From positions 195,840,932-195,904,931 of the forward strand of contig CM035415.1 in assembly GCA_020310875.1 (NCBI GenBank): 64,000 nucleotides of DNA, given 5' to 3'. Below, in pieces: positions 1 to 9,875 of this stretch. A program made the translations under genes and the position numbers. Source of the stretch: Ceratopteris richardii (taxonomy: Eukaryota > Streptophyta > Polypodiopsida > Polypodiales > Pteridaceae). Within the stretch, counting starts at the first letter, position 1; each line of letters starts with the position of its first letter. A model generated the notes under the pieces. It was not told the DNA's origin. It saw only the letters and a program-made list of their open reading frames with translations, and ran no database searches.

Positions 1-468
1 CTCCTAATAACAAACGGCTAACCATAAACTACGATGTCCTACTCAAATCCAGACTATTACAGTTACTAGTCTTCCCGTGATCGGAATCACCAGCAAATGT
101 AGGCTACGATATCGAATTCGGTCACTTACAGAAACGCTAACAGACAATTAGTTCGGGACTACTTTTCACGATCCCTGCTCCGCCAAAGAACTGTGAAACA
201 ACATACTGCACTTGATAACACTCAGAGACACACTCAATCATTACCGAACAGATTTGTAACACAATACAACTGATTCGTAACTCTGTAATGAAGTGAGAAT
301 AATCGACTAGCCGAAGTACAGAATAGAACAGAACAAAGCACGACTTATCTTCTCAACAACACAAACACTCACACAATACGTTTACAACCCTCCCCAAAAC
401 GAGGCTCACTCAAACAATACACTGCAATTCCCACAAATGGGGCGCTGCTGCCACTCTTTTCTTCTTGC

Positions 469-480
469 CTTATATAGAGG
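469..480 (-). promoter_or_regulatory. TATA box in LTR G
   Basis: The minus strand reads CCTCTATATAAG, a near-ideal plant TATA box about 170 bp from the LTR start. Transcription would run leftward out of the window. Confidence 0.5.
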
Positions 481-556
481 ATTGTTTTTACAAGAGTGCG
501 CAATTCTTCAGTTACCTGCGCGTTTCCTGAAAGATTCTTTTTTTATTTAAGATACC

Positions 557-648
557 TGTCCTAGTACTTTTGTCCTTGTTCGGCGGCCGTCTAACACTTT
601 TACATTTGTGTCCTAGTTCATTTGTCCTTGTTCGGCGGCCCTCTAACA
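557..648. repeat. Duplicated terminal unit of LTR G
   Basis: Two roughly 40-bp copies (557-596 and 609-648), offset by 52 bp, share TTGTCCTTGTTCGGCGGCC followed by TCTAACA. The second copy ends at the LTR terminus, so the terminal CTAACA is repeated inside the LTR. Confidence 0.8.
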
Positions 649-893
649 GTCCTAATATACTCTAATTACGTATTATATGGACCTTTTGGTGTCTGTAGAT
701 AGGTTGTGGTTGCACTTCTTGCCACTCGTTCCATTTTAAAAGACATCTCTGAATCACTTGTTTCTGAACTGAGTATATATGGATAATCACCAAGTTGCTG
801 GGCCCAAGACTTAGCTGTATGGTTGACACTTGCCTCTGATGATATAATACTTTGTCGATATCTCCCTAGGTGTCTACTTGACCTAAGGTTCAT
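649..893 (-). pseudogene. gag: gag N-terminus of element E (interrupted)
   Basis: Read on the minus strand from ATG at 893, this encodes the same N-terminus as the other gags here (MNLRS.RHLG, then RSSEAS-type, SWAQQL, SETSDSEMS and GPY..T..LEY). One in-frame TAA follows GPYNT, and the frame is then cut by LTR G at 649. It is the continuation of element E, whose LTR and leader lie at 57500-59217; the 56 kb between are later insertions. It would encode the first 80 or so residues of Gag, before the conserved capsid-like domain. It is dead: truncated and stopped. Confidence 0.85.
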
Positions 894-937
894 AAGCCCT
901 CTTGATTAGCCTAATGACCCTTGTACAACCACGTTCC

Positions 938-1563
938 ATTTTAAGCTCAAGGTCAAGGACAAAGCATGGAAGTGCATCAAGGAAGTGGACACGCAAGAAG
1001 AAGGAGAAAGTAGGGAGCTCCAAGAAGCCCTATCAAATTTTCGGAAGAAATCCCTATTAAAATAGTGATTTTTATCACTAAAAACCATTGTAAATACCAT
1101 TTTCCATTTTTGCAACTCCATTTTGTTCAAGCCGAGGATTCCTCGAGCTTGATGAGTATTAGAACTATCATCCTACCCATTTTCATAATTTTTAGACTCC
1201 GTTTGGGCCCCCAAATAAGCCCTGGAACCTAATTTTTAACTAGGTCAGACATTAGGTCTAGACAGGGCCAAACCCACTCAAAAAACTATTAAAAGGGCTG
1301 GAGAGCTCATTTTTGAGGTTAGCTTGTTGTAGATTTCAGCTTTGTAAGAGATTTCTTTTGTAATCGAAGCTTTCCATTGTTCCACTCTTTGCTCTTACCT
1401 TGTGCGTGTGTGTGTGTATGTGTTTGCATGCTTGTGTGCTTTCACTCACGCACTTGTGCCATCACTTGCTCACAGTCTTCATAACAATCCTCACATCTCC
1501 ACGGATTGACATTTATGAGGTGAAGCTCCTCATGTTGGTACTTGCCATTGTGCTAGAGTGACA
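938..1563 (+). mobile_element. 5' LTR of element A
   Basis: It aligns along its length with the LTR at 56875-57499, with roughly 7 percent mismatches over the part compared by eye. It ends GTGACA, and the terminal TGTTG is degraded to ATTTT. The TATA box of the family is mutated to TATTAAAAG (1287-1295). A GT-rich tract follows near 1403-1425, as in the other LTRs. No target duplication is visible: the left flank is gag leader of element E and the right flank (57500) starts CTGAT. Confidence 0.85.
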
Positions 1564-1570
1564 CCAAATT

Positions 1571-1588
1571 TGGTGCCGTAGCCGGGGA
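1571..1588 (+). other. Primer binding site of A (tRNA-Asp type, mutated)
   Basis: TGGTGCCGTAGCCGGGGA differs at two positions from TGGCGCCGTTGCCGGGGA, the complement of the tRNA-Asp 3' end. It lies 7 nt after the LTR end, the spacer being CCAAATT. Confidence 0.85.
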
Positions 1589-1700
1589 GAGAGCTTGGAG
1601 GACGAGCGTGTGATGGTAAGACGTAGGACTAGGAAACCAAAGAGCTCCAAAGGAATTTGAGCAATACAAAGGGGAAATTTTGAACTAGAAGACAAGGCTT

Positions 1701-4700
1701 ATGAACTTGAGATCTGGTAGACACTTAGGCAAGGATAGAGAAAGCATTAGATCATCTGAGGCTAGCCAAGTCTTGGGCACAACAACTAAGTGGGTATCCC
1801 TACACACTAAGTTCTGACACAAGTGATTCAGAAATGTCTTTTAGCATGGAAAGACCCATACGTAGTTCAAGCACTGCTTATTTACAAACACCAGAAGGTC
1901 CCTATAAGACACAATTGGAGTATATCAGGACCAACCAATTAGGTGCTCGCATCTATGAGGATGATCTAAGATGATTAGTAGTCCAACTCAAAAATCATGA
2001 CCAACCCTTTGGACTTGAACACCCAGTGGTCAAGTTCAAAGAGGGTGCATACATTGATAAGGAAGGAACCATGTATGTGGTTACCAGCCTACTAGATAGG
2101 ACAGATGAGTTGGGAAACATCATCCTTGAGAATGAGCTAAGAGACTTAGAGAAAGGAGACCTAGGAAGAGAACCCAAGACTCCCAGAGGTAAGTCAGTCT
2201 TGACTAGAGTGATCACTCTATTGGATCCCTCAAGACAACAAAAGCATAGAATTGTTCTTAAATAGAGAGGAAGCTTCTTGGAGATTCAAACCAGATCAAC
2301 CTAACTCAATAGTCACCATCTATGAGTTCAAGAATCCGGAGACACCAGGGAAAGTTGTCTATCTAGATCACACCTCAGAGAAACTGTTCTTGGTAACAGA
2401 GCAGGATAGACGTGCAAACACTTGGCAAGGTGAATCAATTTTCCCTCCACTAAGATCTAGCATTTCCCATGGTATTCAAGGAGTTGGATCATCCAAGGCT
2501 CATGAGACCTAGAGGGAAAGAACTAGAGAGAGACCGGAGGTAAGCTTTGCACATACCGTGGGTAGGGACCGATCAGAACATGAAGGTGAAAGACCTGAAA
2601 GAGAGAGACATCGACCACATAGGCATCAAAGAGATGAACATGATTTCCCATTGCCCAGACCACAAGAGCGCTCAAGAACCCTTAGACCCTCTCAAGCGGT
2701 CAAGGAAATGAAGAACTATTTTGATGGATTCGGAGTTCCTTATGATCATGTGGCCGAGTTCAAACAAGTGTTAAGAGCTGAATAGGTTGAGGGATTGTTC
2801 ACCCAGTTCGAGGCATTTGGTTTGAGTCTTAAGGGTACTACCTTAACTTGGTTTCAACCTCTAAATAGTCGCAACTATAGAGATGTAGGTCAACTACTAG
2901 AAGAATTCATTGTGGAATTTTCTAAGAGTGGCATTACGCATAACAAATCATCCTTGATCCACAGCTTCAAGCAGACACCCCAAGAAACAGTGCGTCTTGC
3001 AGGAAGAAGGTTTAGATAGTACTTGGAAAGATGCCCTATGCCAGAATTACCCGCAGCAGCCAAACAAGTGGCCTTGTTTTTAGATGGCTTGCTAAGCACC
3101 AAGTTTAGATCATATGTGTACTTGAAAGAGCCTAGATCCATAGAAGAGTGTGTGCAGATATGTATTGGCATAGAAGACAATTTGGGTGAGGAGTTAGGAC
3201 TGTCCAAACTCTAGAAGGATTTTGACAGTTCTACTAGTCATACCTCTAGAACCTCCACTCAGATAGATGAGATAGTTGATCAGGTTGCCAAGAAGCTAGG
3301 AGTTCAAAATAGACAAATGCCAAGGGTCACCCCATTGAAGCGATATACATGTGGGGGAGATCACATGGCTAATGTCTGCCCAATGATGGCTCAACCCGAA
3401 GGAAACTTGAACGCTCCATATTGCACTATTGAGAGAAAATACACAAATCACATGGCCAAAGATTGCCCATAAAATAGGCAGACTGTTAGGAAAAATTATC
3501 AGCAACCTTACCAACAGGGTAGGTATGAGAACTAGTACCAACAACCATATTATGGGCCACAACGACAATATCGACCTCAATACCAACAGTAATATCAGGC
3601 ACCATATAGGCCACAACCAGTCCTAGGAAACCAACCACGAGCTCCTGCTAATGTGATTCCAGTTAAGTATGCAGTGGTAGAGGAAAACCCTAATAGAGCA
3701 TTGGTGCCACTTAACCCATTGGTCTCAAAAAATGACTTTCATGCTCATGGTTCATACTACTTCCATGAAGATAGTTCACAAGCTTATTACATAGATTCAC
3801 CGAGCAAAGTGATACTTCTCCACATCAATCTGTGACACCACTTGTGGAACAAAGTTGGGAGCCAGAATACTCGAGTGTCGTATACGAATCCCAACCCCAG
3901 GCCCCAAACGAGACAAGTAAGACCACAAGCTCCTAGAGGTCCATGTTTTAGATGTCAGGGTGACCATTTCATTCGTGAATGTCCCCACCAACCAGCTTCG
4001 GGACAAGGACATAACATCACAATACAAGGCTTTTGTCCTGAGTGTGGCAAAGAACATCTTCCAAGAGAGTGTCCTAGGAATCCCTCTAGTGCACCCAAGG
4101 TTACACCCATCAATGTGGTGGGCTTAGTGGCAGATTCAAGTCAAGTAGCAGTAATGTGGCTCCTGTACAAGCAGTTACTACGGCACAAGCATTAAGACAG
4201 GATAAACCAGCTGAGCAGTCAGAGACAAGTGACTCAAGAGAGCCTAGTAAAAGGAAAGCAAGAACATGGAAAGATACCAGGGAGAGAACCAATCGCAAGT
4301 GGAATAAAAAGTCATCTAAAATAGAAGAAAGCCTGAAAGATGCCAAAACAAAAATAGAAGACATGGCATCTCAAAGCCCCTCGCATGCCGAACCTCCATC
4401 CACACCACCTCATTCCACCCCACCACCCATTGTAAATAGACCGCAATCAGGGTCTGTTCTTGCATATCCAACCCAAGAAGGCTTGGACATGATGTTCAAG
4501 GCCTACCGGGCTCATCTTCAAGAAGGGCCAACAACTACAAACCTAGACAAGAGTTACCCTAGAGCAGATTTAGAGATTGAACGGACAAAAATGTGCATGA
4601 AAATGGTAGAAGTAGCTCAAGCTATGCTTGAGACTAGTCAAAAGTTCAATCAGACAAACTCTATCAAATCGGATTTGCATTTCCAGGGCTTACTAGAAAG

Positions 4701-5687
4701 ATTGGAGCAGTTGGTAAACAACTTTACCTCCACAGGCTCAAATGGTTGTTGAAAGAGAGATTTCACCACAAATGAAAACTTATGTTCCTGATTCCATCGA
4801 TGAGGGAACACCTCTTTCAATTCAACAATACTCTCAAGAGTTCTTGAGGGAAATACAAGAGGAGAAATGGGCCAAGGAGAAGGGTAACCCCCCTCCTATT
4901 CTTGAGATTGACGACCTTCATGATCAATTTCCCCAAGACATTCCATCAATCTATGGCGATCAAGCAAAGCAACAAGAAGATGAAAGTCTAGATTTTGAAT
5001 CTAATTCTTTACAAGAGTTGCCTCAATTCTCAAGCCCATGGGAATCTGAATCTCTTCAGATCAGAGCTCCCACAATATTGGTAAGAAATGAAGACTCGGT
5101 GCTTCCAAGAAACACTAACGTTGTGAAGAACACTAAGGTTCAGTTTCATCTCACTGTAGAAGAGCTACTCAAAGCAAAACCAGAGCTATGGAAACATGTG
5201 AAGGACCAGGTTCCAGAACTTGATTCCAATATGTCAAAAGCAGGCTCTAAGCAAAAGGTACCAGAGATACCTCTAGACAAAATAGGAGACATGAGTGAAG
5301 GTGAAAAAAGTAATACTTATCTTCCAATCACCTATCAAGGTTACACAACCAAAGCAATCGTAGATTTAGGTGCTCGTGTTGCCATTGCAACCACTTCCTT
5401 GTGGAAGCGATGGGGCAAACCCACATTAAGACCAACTAGAATGAAGCTTCAAATGGCAGATGGTCATTTTGAAAGACCTCTAGGATTGCTCGAAGGGATC
5501 ACTCTGACCACTTGTGGTGTAGAGTTTGAACAGACATTTGCTATATGTGACTTTGAGAAAAACAATGTCTACGAGATGATCCTAGGAAGACCTTTCCTAT
5601 GACAATTGCAAATAGTACAGGATTGGGGAACCAACTCCTTGTACTTACAGCACTTAGGGGTCACAACCAAGGTCTAGCTCAAAGACA
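1701..5687 (+). pseudogene. gag-pro: Degraded gag-protease of element A
   Basis: The family Gag start (MNLRSGRHLGK) is at 1701, only 137 bp after the LTR. Homology to the other gags runs on through many stops and frameshifts: the capsid-like domain (KNYFDGFG.PYDHVAEFKQVLRAE, about 2710-2785, then LTWFQPL, 2845), zinc knuckles CFRCQGDHFIREC (about 3944) and CPECGKEHLPREC (about 4033), a charged region, and a retropepsin ending ILGRPF. The protease motif reads DLGAR (about 5366) where the family has DSGAG, so the catalytic triplet is altered. The frame DWGTNSLYLQHLGVTTKV is the last pol homology; at about 5687 the sequence jumps to the pol tail. A therefore has no reverse transcriptase, RNase H or integrase, and is non-functional. 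Confidence 0.85.
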
Positions 5688-6330
5688 AGCGAACTCCTCC
5701 TCTTGTGCAAAGACTAATGTTGTCACCACAACTCAACCAAAAAAGCAAGCAAAACAGTACATGACAACCGCTATATCAAATAGACAAAGATATTTCAAGA
5801 AGAATGTAGTTTCGGGCATGAAGAAAATCTGGATACAAAAAGGAGAGCAACCACTAGCCTTGCCAACACAATTCCCACCCAGGCAAGCTAAGCATGTGAA
5901 GACAAGAGCCAAGGAAGTAGGACAAGCTCACACACAAGGTCTCAGATAGATTTGGGTACCAAAAAAATTAGCTACAGCTCAATGAGGGCGATTACACATG
6001 TGGGTCCCCAAAGCACTCATACATGCACAAAGGCCTCTGCCCTCCACCATGCAAAAGGTCTCAAAAAGAAGCCAAGAAGAGAAAGGGGTAAGAACCGAAC
6101 CCAAAGAACAAAAGAAGATAAGCTCAACCCTTCGGATAAAGTAACAAGAAGACCATCATCAAGGATATGGGTTTGGAAGCCAAAAGTACCAGTACCTTCC
6201 ACAGAACTAAAGATGCAACCACGCTAGACACCAAGTTTCAGCAACCATCCAAAGAGAAAGAGGCCAGAGGTGATCTCTATAAGGCCAACTACTATCCTAA
6301 AATGGATCCCTAAAGGGAGGAATGGTCAGT
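5688..6330 (+). pseudogene. Pol C-terminal tail of element A (WVPK repeats)
   Basis: Directly after the deletion point the sequence matches the far C-terminus of the D polyprotein (compare KKQ..., then W[IV].KGEQP). The tail carries about five W-x-x-K motifs: IWIQKGEQP, IWVPKK, MWVPKA, RIWVWKP and LKWIPKG. Several stops interrupt it. The function of this tail is unknown; it follows the second protease domain in complete relatives. The junction implies a deletion of roughly 5 kb covering RT to PR2. Confidence 0.7.
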
Positions 6331-7361
6331 TGTCATCTCATGATCAACTGATCACATCATTTCAAGGTCCACTGGTGACCTCCAAACAAAGACTGCATCA
6401 ACATCCACTAGCAACCTTGAATGCCTCGACGTGCAGCAACCATGTGCCTTTGGCATAACCTTGTCTTTTGCACCATTCAGGTCATGCACTTCCAAAGTAT
6501 GCATCAATATAGGGCCTCATTACACGGCCGTGCATAGACACAATTGAGAAATCCCAGGCACATGAAACACACTTGACATATTTAAAATATTTTATTGCCA
6601 CTAACCTCTATTTTCTTGTGTGTGACATTGTTCCAAAAACAAAGAGAGAGAGAGAGAGAGAGAAAAAAAAGAGACGAGAAGAAGAAACACGACCACGCGA
6701 GCCAAGAATCACATCAGTGGATCATCAACAAGGACATCCATCTGCAACGAAGGACAAGCCCATGGTCAATCACCATGATGGGAGTACAACACGAAGAGAC
6801 GACTATGGCCAAACCTTTCACCATGGTAAGAATTATCTGCTCCAACAATATCACCATGATAGATTAGGAAACCTCTTTGTCAGCATACCCTTGAGCACTT
6901 TGCTCAAGAGCCCATTTGTCGCACCATACTTCTTCCAATGCATTCCCCAAGTATGCATATATAGGGCCACAGTGCAAGGCCATGCACAAGGCACATATTT
7001 TGTTCAACCCATGCACTAATGCAACTTACCCATCATCCATTATGGGTTACAAGTACTTGGCATAAACATTGTGAAAGCCATGACTAGAAGATCTAGAGGA
7101 CATCCATGCTACAACATCAAAACCTATGGAGTAATTCACAATCAACAACTGCTCAAAATCACCATTGACAACCTCTTTTGAGCAACCAACAATTTTTGGG
7201 GAAGCTCCTCAATACACCATCATGCAAGAGTCCAAGGCAGAAGTACATATACAAGAAATGAAGCTTGCAAAGGATAGCAGAGGACATGAAGAACCTGACA
7301 ACCGACCAGACTACATTGGGAAGATGGGCCGCTCATGTTGATACATGGACACTACCTCTCC
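6331..7361 (+). other. Decayed 3' region of element A, ORF3 remnant at its end
   Basis: This should hold A's ORF3. I can support only the last stretch: the frame before the B insertion joins, across it, to a segment at 56806 that matches the ORF3 C-terminus. The rest shows an (AG)n microsatellite at 6643-6662 and a roughly 43-bp imperfect duplication (6491-6534 and 6945-6986, sharing AGTATGCAT and ATAGGGCC). Small ORFs here have no recognisable product. Confidence 0.5.
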
Positions 7362-7366
7362 ACATA
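7362..7366. repeat. Target site duplication of B, left copy (ACATA)
   Basis: ACATA directly precedes the B 5' LTR and recurs at 56806-56810 directly after the B 3' LTR. Removing B restores a reading frame of A's ORF3 C-terminus across the site. Confidence 0.9.
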
Positions 7367-8015
7367 TGTTGGAAGCAGCCAGAGGCACAAACGACACGGA
7401 AGCATGTAACGACAGAGAAGGGAGCCAGTCGAATCGTTTTTCAAAGAATTATGTTTTCAAATACTTTCCAAAAACCTCCAACAGTGATTTTTATCACTAT
7501 TGTAACATATGTAACATAGAAAACCCCATTTTGTAATCCATAGCTCCATTTTGTGCAAGCCAAGGAGTCCTCGAGCTTGAGGAGCTTAGGTAGAACAAGC
7601 GTATCAATTTTCGTTATTTTTAGACATCATTTACCCTTCCAAATAGCATCTAGGACCTAATTTTTAACTATGCCGGTCACTAGATGTGAAACCGGTCAAA
7701 ACTAGTCTAGAAACTATAAAAAGAGCTAGAGAGCTCATTTTGGAGGTTAGCTTGTTGGAGTAGAGAAGAGCTTAGAGCTATTTTGAGCTTGTAATAGTGT
7801 TCTTGAGTAATAGAGCTAATTTCCCACCTTCCATTGTGTCTTGCTTGTCTCTTCATTGTGTGTGTGTATGTGTGTGTGCATCTTGGTGCTTCTCGCCTTC
7901 ACTCTCACATCATCTCACATTCACGATCTTCATATCACTCCTATCTCTTCCACGGATTGACAATTAAGGAGGTGAAGCTTCTTAACGTGGTTCTCACCAT
8001 TGTGCTAGAGCAACA
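7367..8015 (+). mobile_element. 5' LTR of element B (649 bp)
   Basis: It starts TGTTGGAAGCAGCC and ends GAGCAACA. The 3' copy is split by element D (39212-39356 and 56302-56805) and has the same total length with six mismatches, about 0.9 percent. TATAAAAAG lies at 7715-7723. A palindrome-like TCCTCGAGCTTGAGGA is at 7568-7583 and a GT-rich tract at about 7857-7879. Confidence 0.95.
7715..7723 (+). promoter_or_regulatory. TATA box of B 5' LTR
   Basis: TATAAAAAG occurs here and at the matching place in the C, D, E and 3' A LTRs, always followed by the conserved AGCTAGAGAGCTC or a close variant. Confidence 0.7.
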
Positions 8016-8022
8016 CCAAATT

Positions 8023-8040
8023 TGGCGCCGTTGCCGGGGA
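8023..8040 (+). other. Primer binding site of B (tRNA-Asp)
   Basis: TGGCGCCGTTGCCGGGGA is a perfect 18-nt complement of the plant tRNA-Asp 3' end. It lies 7 nt inside the LTR end; the spacer plus the first PBS bases form the palindrome CCAAATTTGG. Confidence 0.95.
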
Positions 8041-8062
8041 ACGAGTCTAGGACGAATGTGTG

Positions 8063-8319
8063 ATGGTAAGAGTATAGCAAGAAGTGGCGTTGCAAGGTAA
8101 AAATTTCAGTTTTTGCTGTTGTTTTTACTTAGTTTTTAGCGTTTTTCACCTCCCCCACACTCCATCTTCATCACCGCATCATCATCTTCATCTCCAAAAA
8201 AATCAGAAAATTCACCATATCCACCCATTCTCCTCATTTCCCCTCATTTGTGCATGCGAGAGAGTGAGAGAGAGCTTTTGTGCTTGTGTGTGCTTTTGCT
8301 TTCTTGAGTTTTCTTGCAG
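8063..8319 (+). promoter_or_regulatory. Candidate leader splice donor and acceptor of B
   Basis: ATG|GTAAGAGTA at 8063-8074 is a strong plant 5' splice site and is conserved at the same distance after the PBS in A, C, D and E. A pyrimidine-rich tract ending TTTTCTTGCAG at 8319 is a plausible acceptor for a leader intron. The donor could also serve the ORF3 acceptor near 34717-34720. This is sequence inference only. Confidence 0.4.
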
Positions 8320-8398
8320 GTACAATACTCCAGTGCATCAGGAAGGCTGCAAAAAGGTAAGAAAATCACCTTCTGTCAGAATTCTGCCGAGTGTGTCA

Positions 8399-9122
8399 GA
8401 CCATCACGATGGTCTGCAACCTTCGGTATTTTTGGTAGGCGACCACACCACGAGGTAGGCGACCCTTGCGCTTGCACGAATCCACAGGCGCATCTCAAAA
8501 ATTCATAGTTTGGTGGACCATCGCGACGGTCTAAGACCATCGCGATTGTGTCACACCATCGCGATTGGCTCACGCCATCGCGACGGCTCGGCCGGACCAT
8601 CGCGACGGTCTCACGCCATCGCGACGGTTCATTTGGACCATCGCGACGATTCGCGGACCATCGCGACTGTTCGGTTGACCCCACACCATCGCGATTGGCT
8701 CACGCCATCGCGCCGACGGTGCCACGTGGCAAGCTAGACCATCGCGACGGTTCATTTTTTGGACCATCGCGACGACACCCTCACACCATCGCGACACTTC
8801 AAAAAATTCGGACCATCGCGATTGGCTCACGCCATCGCGCCCAGACCATCGCGATTGGCTCAAGCCATCGCATCTGTGACCATCGCGACGGTTCACTTTG
8901 GACCATCGCGATTGTTCACGTTGACCGTTGACTGACGCCATCGCGATTGTCCGCCTGATCGAGCCATCGCGATTGTCCACTTTCACGCCATCGCAATTGT
9001 CCACTTTCACGCCATCGCGATTGTCCACTTTCACGCCATCGCGACGGTTCACCCTCACGCCATCGCGACGGTCCCAGACCATCGCGATTGTCTTAGACCA
9101 TCGCGATTGTGCACCCCCATCG
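8399..9122 (+). repeat. Leader array of ACCATCGCGA(C/T)GGT-type near-palindromes (B)
   Basis: About 29 copies of [A/G]CCATCGCGA followed by a variable right half (CGGT, TTGT or TTGG), spaced mostly 17-25 bp. The ideal unit ACCATCGCGATGGT is self-complementary. The left half is nearly invariant, while the right half drifts. The array is non-coding in the element's sense: gag starts 750 bp later. It sits in the untranslated leader, where packaging or dimerisation signals would be expected in a retroelement. Confidence 0.9.
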
Positions 9123-9875
9123 CAAATTTTAGGGTTTCATTTTTTGGCCAATTTTGGGGCTATTTTTGGGAAATTTTTGGGTGATTATACTCATAGGAGA
9201 CCCCTTAGCTCATATTTGGAGAAACATCGGTTTGTCAGTTTTTACCCCCCAGGGCCTGAACGGTCATAACTTTTTCATCCGAAGTCCGTTTTCTGAGCCA
9301 GGGGGCAAGCATTGACCTAGTTTGGGACTAGAAAGCCAGGGGGCAAGCATTGAAAAGTTGGGCAAAAGGGAAGGGACTTAAAAGGTGCATATACTCAAGT
9401 GCTTGATCATCCAACTGTGAATTGGTCTAATATTGGATTTTTCCAGGTCTAGCAAGGGCAATCAAAGGCAACCAAGGCAAGGCAGTGAAGGGCATAAAGC
9501 TTGGGAAGCGCGGCTTCTTGGGCATCAGAGCAACCAGAAAAGCTGACTCGAGGTTGGAAGATTACTCAACCCCCTCAGTCAATTCTTAGCTTAGGATAAA
9601 CGGTAGTGTTGTGGATTAACGACGATAGGAACGCCTCAAGTTCAAGAGAATTAAATTTGTCAAGTCCAAGACTAAAGATAAAGGTGTATGACACGAAAAC
9701 CTAAAGGAAAGAACATAAGTCTGACGGAACTAGAACTCAAAATACCACGGAAAGTCGAATTCTTGACGCATACATTAAGACAAGAATCTAAAGAAATTTA
9801 AAAAGAATCAAGAAAGTAATAACAAAGAATCTGTGACGATCTGAGCGTGTACTGAGTGTGCAAGGAACAAAATTA
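9123..9875 (+). other. Leader of B between array and gag
   Basis: No ORF is supported here. It contains a block conserved with C and D (9255-9298, CCTGAACGGTCATAAC...), a short repeat GCCAGGGGGCAAGCATTGA (two copies, about 9298 and 9339), and the shared CCCCCTCAGTCAATTCTTAG block near 9570. Confidence 0.7.

Larger units (their letters stand above)
1..648 (-). mobile_element. LTR 'G', right-hand end of a minus-strand LTR element
   Basis: On the minus strand this stretch starts TGTTAGAGGGCCGCC at 648, exactly where homology to the gag gene of element E stops, so it is an insertion. It has a good TATA box (CTCTATATAAG, minus strand) about 170 bp inside, which fits an LTR promoter. GTCCT at 649-653 is probably one copy of the 5-bp target duplication. 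The other end lies beyond the window, so a solo LTR cannot be told from a whole element. No ORF is convincing in 1-648. The TG start and layout resemble a copia LTR, but no primer site was recognised. Confidence 0.6.

Noticed and set aside
6573-7019. ORF with a Lys/Arg/Glu-rich stretch in element A
   Set aside because: The charged stretch is translated (AG)n microsatellite and there is no similarity to the family ORF3.
8570-9082. Minus-strand ORF with repeated NRDGV-type peptides (and similar plus-strand ORFs)
   Set aside because: They are translations of the leader palindrome array; the array has no in-frame stops by composition, and the frame is not conserved in C, D or E.
8399-9122. Repeat array could be a CRISPR array or satellite
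   Set aside because: Units are near-contiguous 14-bp near-palindromes with short degenerate linkers, in a eukaryotic retroelement leader; there are no unique spacers of fixed length, and the array is confined to the leader.
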